A DNA stretch of 64,000 nucleotides from Microbacterium sp. (GTDB lineage Bacteria > Actinomycetota > Actinomycetes > Actinomycetales > Microbacteriaceae), in contig JARBUN010000003.1 of the NCBI GenBank assembly GCA_029239635.1, positions 54,535-118,534 of the forward strand. Reading direction: 5' to 3'. The notes under the pieces are model-generated. The model was given only the letters and a program-made list of their open reading frames with translations, was not told where the DNA came from and made no database searches. A program made the position numbers and the translations under genes. Positions within the stretch are counted from its first letter, which is position 1, and each line of letters opens with the position of its first letter. Shown piece after piece: positions 59,950 to 64,000 of this stretch.

Positions 59950-60702
59950 ATGCGCGTGGACCTCAACGCCGACCTCGGCGAGACCGTCGACGGGATGCCG
60001 ACCGCCGACGACGAGGCGATGTTCTCCGTCATCTCGAGCGCGAACGTCGCGTGCGGCGGGCACGCGGGTGACGCCGCTTCGATGCGCGAGGCCGTCGCGC
60101 GCGCCCTGCGCTTCGGCGTCGCCGTGGGCGCCCACCCCTCCTACGACGACCGCGAGAACTTCGGCCGCATCCGCCGCCAACCCGCGGCCGCAGACCTTCG
60201 CGCGAGCATCGCCGCTCAGCTCGCCGCGCTCCTGGACGCCGGTGCCGACCTGCGCTACGTGAAGCCCCACGGGGCGCTGTACCACGCGGTCCGTGACGAC
60301 GCCGGGCAGGCGCGCGCGGTCGTCGAGGCGGTCAGCGACCTGTCGTCGCGCCTCGGACGCGCCCTCCCGGTGCTCGGGCTTCCGGGGGTGATCGCCGAGG
60401 TCGCGGCATCCGCGGGCCTTCCCTTCGTGCACGAGGCGTTCCTGGATCGCGGATACACGGCCGACGGAGGTCTCGTCCCGCGCGGCGAACCCGGCGACCT
60501 CATCGATGACCCGGCCCGCGTGGCCGAGCGCGCGCTGCGCCTCGTGCGCGACGGCGACGTCGAGACCGTCGACGGCACGCGCATCGAGGTCGACGCCGCC
60601 TCCCTGTGCATGCACGGCGACACTCCCTCGGCGGTGTCGATGGCGCGGGCCGTCCGCACCGCCCTCGACGACGCGGGCGTCGAGGTGCGCGCGCCGTGGT
60701 GA
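59950..60702 (+). CDS. pxpA: 5-oxoprolinase subunit PxpA (LamB/YcsF family)
   Basis: A 250-aa LamB/YcsF protein: MRVDLNADLGE at the N-terminus, SSANVACGGHAGDAASMREA, GVAVGAHPSYDDRENFGR, DLRYVKPHGALYHAVRDD and the final MHGDTPSAVSMARAVR. PxpA, PxpB and PxpC together form the ATP-dependent bacterial 5-oxoprolinase that opens 5-oxoproline (pyroglutamate) to glutamate. It starts at ATG 59950 (leaderless). Its stop overlaps the start of the fused pxpBC gene, so all subunits come from one operon. Confidence 0.94.
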   Translation: MRVDLNADLGETVDGMPTADDEAMFSVISSANVACGGHAGDAASMREAVARALRFGVAVGAHPSYDDRENFGRIRRQPAAADLRASIAAQLAALLDAGADLRYVKPHGALYHAVRDDAGQARAVVEAVSDLSSRLGRALPVLGLPGVIAEVAASAGLPFVHEAFLDRGYTADGGLVPRGEPGDLIDDPARVAERALRLVRDGDVETVDGTRIEVDAASLCMHGDTPSAVSMARAVRTALDDAGVEVRAPW

Positions 60703-62429
60703 CCCTGCTCCCGATGGGGGAGCGCGCGATTCTCGCCGAGGTCGCGGACCTCGCCGCCGTCCTCGCGCTGCACGCGGCGCTCGCCGCGGATCCGCCCGCC
60801 GGAATCGACGACCTCGTCCCCGCCGCGCGCACCGTGCTCGTCGCCTTCGACCCCTCGCGCCTCTCGTCGGATACGGTCCGCTCCTGGATCCGCGCCGCCG
60901 CCCGGCGGACTCCGGATGCCGTCGCCCCGGGGCCCCTCGTCGAGCTCCCGCTCCGCTACGACGGCGTCGACCTCTCTTCCACGGCCGAGCTCCTCGGCAT
61001 CCGGGTCCCGGACCTCATCGCCCGGCACTGCACCCCGGAGTGGACCGTGGCCTTCACGGGGTTCGCCCCCGGGTTCGGCTACCTGGTGAGCGAGGACTGG
61101 CCCTTCGACGTCCCACGTCTCGCCGAGCCGCGCACCCGCGTACCGGCGGGCGCGGTGGGCCTGGCGGCCGGGTTCAGCGGCGCCTACCCCCGCGAGACCC
61201 CGGGAGGGTGGCAGCTGATCGGGACGACCGACGTCGTCCTCTTCGATCCGGATGCCGCCGACCCGGTGCTGCTCCCCCCGCGTGCCCGCGTGCGTTTCGT
61301 GCCGCAGCCCGACCGTGCCATCGCCGCGCCCGCCCTCGACGCGGCGGTACGCGCGCCCGCAGGCCCCGAGCCTGTGCTCGCTCCCGCGCTCGGTGAGCCC
61401 GTGCTCGATCCCCGGGTCTCTCGCCCCGTGCGCCCCTCGAAAGCCCCTGGGCCGGTCGACGGGATCGGGCCTGTGGCTGGTCGCGGGATCGGAGGAGATC
61501 CGCGCAGCGGAGGATCGAACGTCCCGGATGTGTCCTCCCGCGCAGGAATCACCTCCCGGGGCATCGCCGCCGCCACCCCGGCCCTGCGCGTCCTCGCCCC
61601 CGGCGGCTTCACCACCGTGCAGGACCTCGGCCGCCGCGACCGCGCCGCCCTCGGCGTCGCGCGGTCCGGGGCTCTGGACCGCGCCGCGCTGCGCATCGCC
61701 AACCGCCTGGTGGGAAACGCCGAGGATGCCGCGGCGCTGGAGATCACGCTCGGGGGCTTCCGAGCCCGGGCCGAGGTCGACACGTGGGTGTGCGTGACCG
61801 GCGCCCTGACCGAGCTGCGCGTCGACGGGCGGGCGCGCGACCTCTACGCCCCCGTCCGGGTCCCCGCCGACGCCGAGATCTCGATCGCGGCCCCGCGCGC
61901 CGGGCTGCGCTCGTACCTCTCCGTGCGGGGCGGGGTCCTCGCGCCCGCGGCGATGGGCTCGCGCTCCCGCGACGTTCTGGCCGGGCTCGGTCCGGTGCCG
62001 GTGCGCAGGGGTGACCTGCTGAGCGCCGGGGTCCCGGCATCCGCGATCCCGGTCCTCGACGTCTTCCCCTGGTCCGTTCCGCCGGCGCTCGTCGAGGTGG
62101 ATGTCGCGCCCGGCCCCCGCACGGACTGGTTCGCCCCCGAGGCGGTGTCGATGCTCATCGGCGCGGAGTGGGAGGTGTCCACGCACGCCGATCGCGTCGG
62201 CATCCGGCTCGAAGGCCCACGGCTGCCTCGCCTCCGCCTCGACGAACTGCCGAGCGAGGGCATGCGCCCCGGCGCGATCCAGGTCCCGCCGCACGGGCGC
62301 CCGGTCGTGCTGCTGGCCGATGGCCCCGTGACCGGGGGATACCCCGTGATCGCGGTGGTGACGGATGCCACCCTCGACGCGTGGGGGCAGGTGCGGCCGG
62401 GCGATCACGTGCGGTTCCGGCGCGTCTGA
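60699..62429 (+). CDS. pxpB-pxpC: 5-oxoprolinase subunits PxpB-PxpC fusion (KipI-KipA/biotin-dependent carboxylase-like)
   Basis: A 576-aa fusion. Residues 1-205 are PxpB (MGERAILAEVADL, TPEWTVAFTGFAPGFGYLV, PAGAVGLAAGFSGAYPRETP, GGWQLIGTT). Residues 210-290 are a Pro/Ala/Gly-rich linker. Residues 292-576 are PxpC (GGFTTVQDLGRRDRAALGVA, SGALDRAALRIANRLVGN, YLSVRGGV, GAIQVPPHGRPVVLLADG). Many bacteria encode the two as separate genes; fusion is known in Actinobacteria. The start GTG 60699 overlaps the pxpA stop (GTGA); GTG 60696 is next to it. Confidence 0.92.
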   Translation: MTLLPMGERAILAEVADLAAVLALHAALAADPPAGIDDLVPAARTVLVAFDPSRLSSDTVRSWIRAAARRTPDAVAPGPLVELPLRYDGVDLSSTAELLGIRVPDLIARHCTPEWTVAFTGFAPGFGYLVSEDWPFDVPRLAEPRTRVPAGAVGLAAGFSGAYPRETPGGWQLIGTTDVVLFDPDAADPVLLPPRARVRFVPQPDRAIAAPALDAAVRAPAGPEPVLAPALGEPVLDPRVSRPVRPSKAPGPVDGIGPVAGRGIGGDPRSGGSNVPDVSSRAGITSRGIAAATPALRVLAPGGFTTVQDLGRRDRAALGVARSGALDRAALRIANRLVGNAEDAAALEITLGGFRARAEVDTWVCVTGALTELRVDGRARDLYAPVRVPADAEISIAAPRAGLRSYLSVRGGVLAPAAMGSRSRDVLAGLGPVPVRRGDLLSAGVPASAIPVLDVFPWSVPPALVEVDVAPGPRTDWFAPEAVSMLIGAEWEVSTHADRVGIRLEGPRLPRLRLDELPSEGMRPGAIQVPPHGRPVVLLADGPVTGGYPVIAVVTDATLDAWGQVRPGDHVRFRRV

Positions 62430-62504
62430 CGCTCCGCGGACAGGGAATGCTCGACGGGCGCACGCGGTTATACCGCAGGTCCGCAAACGCGTCAAGAATT
62501 GGAC

Positions 62505-62533
62505 TGGACACGGCGAGTCCTCCCGCGTATGCT
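62505..62533 (+). promoter_or_regulatory. Sigma-A promoter of rpoB
   Basis: TGGACA at 62505-62510, a 17-nt spacer, TATGCT at 62528-62533. Transcription from about 62540 would give a 5' leader of about 160 nt before the TTG start. This contrasts with the leaderless genes nearby. Within that leader I saw no clear terminator. Confidence 0.65.
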
Positions 62534-62701
62534 TGGACTTTGCGCTCCTCGATTCCCCCTGCCCTCATATGGTGGTCGGCTGAGCCTGTCCGTCCCCGCT
62601 TCACCGCGGTGTGTGACGAGCAGGTTATCGGGGCAGGAACGCACTCCACCTGACGACAAGGAATCACGAGCCCCTCGCCCGGGCTTCTGGAGGTTATTCC
62701 C

Positions 62702-64000
62702 TTGGCTGCTGCGAGCAACGCATCCACCACCACCCCGAAGAGCGGACGCGGCGCATCTCGCCTCTCGTTCGCGAAGATCTCCGACAAGCTGACCGTTCCC
62801 GATCTGCTCGCGCTGCAGACCGAGTCGTTCGATTGGCTCGTCGGTAACGACGCATGGAAGGCCCGCGTCGCCGAGGCGCAGGCCGAAGGCCGCACCGACG
62901 TGCCTGAGATCAGCGGTCTGGAGGAGATCTTCGAGGAGATCTCGCCGATCGAGGACCTCAGCGAGACGATGCAGCTCTCGTTCACCAACCCCTACCTCGA
63001 GCCCGAGAAGTACTCGATCGAAGAGTGCAAGGAGCGCGGCAAGACCTACGCCGCCCCGCTGTACGTCGAGGCCGAGTTCATGAACCACCAGACCGGTGAG
63101 ATCAAGACGCAGACGGTCTTCATGGGCGACTTCCCGCTCCAGACCGACAAGGGCACGTTCATCATCAACGGCACCGAGCGTGTCGTCGTGTCGCAGCTCG
63201 TTCGCTCGCCCGGCGTCTACTTCGACAAGACCCCCGACAAGACGTCCGACAAGGACATCGTGTCGGCGCGCGTCATCCCGTCCCGCGGTGCCTGGCTCGA
63301 GTTCGAGATCGACAAGCGCGACCAGGTCGGCGTCCGCATCGACCGCAAGCGCAAGCAGTCGGTCACCGTCTTCCTCAAGGCCCTCGGCCTGGCCGGCTTC
63401 GACTCCATCGAAGAGACGCTGTCCAAGGACACGATCCTCACGAAGGAAGACGCCCTCCGCGACATCTACCGCAAGCTCCGTCCGGGCGAGCAGGTCGCCG
63501 CCGAGGCTGCGCGTGCGCTCCTCGACAACTTCTACTTCAACGCCAAGCGCTACGACCTGGCCAAGGTGGGTCGTTACAAGATCAACCAGAAGCTCGGCCT
63601 CGACAAGCCGCTCAGCGACTCGGTGCTGACCGTCGACGACATCGTCGCCACGATCAAGTACCTCGTCCGCCTGCACCGCGGCGACCAGTCGTTCGACGGC
63701 GTGCGCGGCGGCAAGCCCGCCGAGATCCGTCTCGACACCGACGACATCGACAACTTCGGCAACCGCCGTATCCGCGCCGTCGGCGAGCTCATCCAGAACC
63801 AGGTCCGTACCGGTCTGTCCCGCATGGAGCGCGTCGTCCGCGAGCGCATGACCACGCAGGACATCGAGGCGATCACGCCGCAGACCCTGATCAACGTGCG
63901 TCCCGTCGTCGCCGCGATCAAGGAGTTCTTCGGAACCTCGCAGCTGTCGCAGTTCATGGACCAGAACAACCCGCTCGCGGGTCTGACCCACAAGCGTCGC
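62702..64000 (+). CDS. rpoB: RNA polymerase beta subunit RpoB (3' end outside window)
   Basis: The first 433 codons of rpoB, which the ORF track misses because the gene starts with TTG. GGAGG lies 8 nt upstream of TTG 62702, and the frame is open to the window edge. Recognisable sequence: [83 protein letters not shown]. The window ends inside the rifampicin-resistance region ([20 protein letters not shown], then THKRR). The Ala in PLAGL is Ser in the E. coli and mycobacterial proteins as I recall them. Confidence 0.97.
   Translation, partial: MAAASNASTTTPKSGRGASRLSFAKISDKLTVPDLLALQTESFDWLVGNDAWKARVAEAQAEGRTDVPEISGLEEIFEEISPIEDLSETMQLSFTNPYLEPEKYSIEECKERGKTYAAPLYVEAEFMNHQTGEIKTQTVFMGDFPLQTDKGTFIINGTERVVVSQLVRSPGVYFDKTPDKTSDKDIVSARVIPSRGAWLEFEIDKRDQVGVRIDRKRKQSVTVFLKALGLAGFDSIEETLSKDTILTKEDALRDIYRKLRPGEQVAAEAARALLDNFYFNAKRYDLAKVGRYKINQKLGLDKPLSDSVLTVDDIVATIKYLVRLHRGDQSFDGVRGGKPAEIRLDTDDIDNFGNRRIRAVGELIQNQVRTGLSRMERVVRERMTTQDIEAITPQTLINVRPVVAAIKEFFGTSQLSQFMDQNNPLAGLTHKRR

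Noticed and set aside
62534-62701. Riboswitch or attenuator in the rpoB leader
   Set aside because: The leader is about 160 nt but I saw no stable hairpin with a T tract or known riboswitch core; rpoB leaders are often unstructured.

Overview
The window is high-GC actinobacterial chromosome, most likely from Microbacteriaceae and probably Microbacterium. The evidence is the strong G/C third-position bias, three copies of a small family that I know mainly from Microbacteriaceae (DUF7882), a TreX-TreY-TreZ trehalose operon, an actinobacterial-type lhr/nei2 pair, and many leaderless promoters. I see no rRNA, tRNA, IS element, prophage or CRISPR array. It reads as ordinary, densely packed core and metabolic chromosome, broken by a few repeat-rich intergenic patches.

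Layout. 0-1.8 kb: the 3' part of an RCC1/Ig-like protein. 1.9-8.3 kb: a sugar uptake and catabolism locus (DeoR regulator; divergent operon of binding protein, two permeases, class II aldolase and an ADP-dependent-type sugar kinase). 8.3-15.4 kb: FUSC membrane protein, alpha/beta hydrolase, DUF3072 protein, divergent MarR pair, three DUF7882 paralogues, small alarmone synthetase, two hypotheticals. 15.5-21.9 kb: glgX/treX-treY-treZ, which turns glycogen-type glucan into trehalose. 22-27.6 kb: TspO-like protein, glutamine amidotransferase, secreted CocE-type hydrolase, LysR effector-domain protein, DUF1304 protein, hexapeptide-repeat protein. 27.9-33.2 kb: nei2 and a frameshifted lhr. 33.3-45.4 kb: two small Cys-tailed membrane proteins around an ABC-F gene, esterase, Nudix-like protein, M3 peptidase, threonine aldolase, SWIM/SNF2 helicase, MFS transporter. 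45.4-53.7 kb: SDR, DUF6421 and Lrp genes, a two-component system, a broken SRPBCC gene, ComB-like protein, a GC-rich repeat patch, SprT-like protease, TPR protein, spermidine-synthase-like protein. 54-62.4 kb: dipeptide-type ABC transporter with its fused ATPase gene convergent to it, then the 5-oxoprolinase genes pxpA and fused pxpBC. 62.5 kb to the end: rpoB promoter and the first 433 codons of rpoB.

Regulation is the most interesting layer. At more than twenty genes a -10 hexamer (mostly TANNNT) lies exactly 6 or 7 nt before the start codon, so the mRNA should begin at or next to the start codon (leaderless). In seven of these, TGTCGG or TGTCGT also sits exactly 10 nt upstream of the hexamer. 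That spacing matches the mycobacterial RecA-independent DNA-damage promoter consensus (TTGTCRGTG-N8-TANNNT), the target of the PafBC activator. The seven include lhr (with nei2 downstream), the SWIM/SNF2 helicase and the SprT-like protease, a coherent repair set; they also include an MFS transporter, an M3 peptidase, an esterase and a DUF3072 gene not usually linked to repair. At the esterase the TGTCGGAGG element is iterated four times with a 13-bp period.

Other points: a 76-bp palindromic repeat present twice between the convergent transporter genes; three copies of a 26-bp GC palindrome flanking a 15-bp tandem repeat; two genes (lhr and an SRPBCC gene) that look broken by small internal deletions; and strong over-use of the heptamer GGATGCC/GGCATCC in coding and intergenic DNA. 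All functional calls come from reading motifs by eye; no database search was possible.
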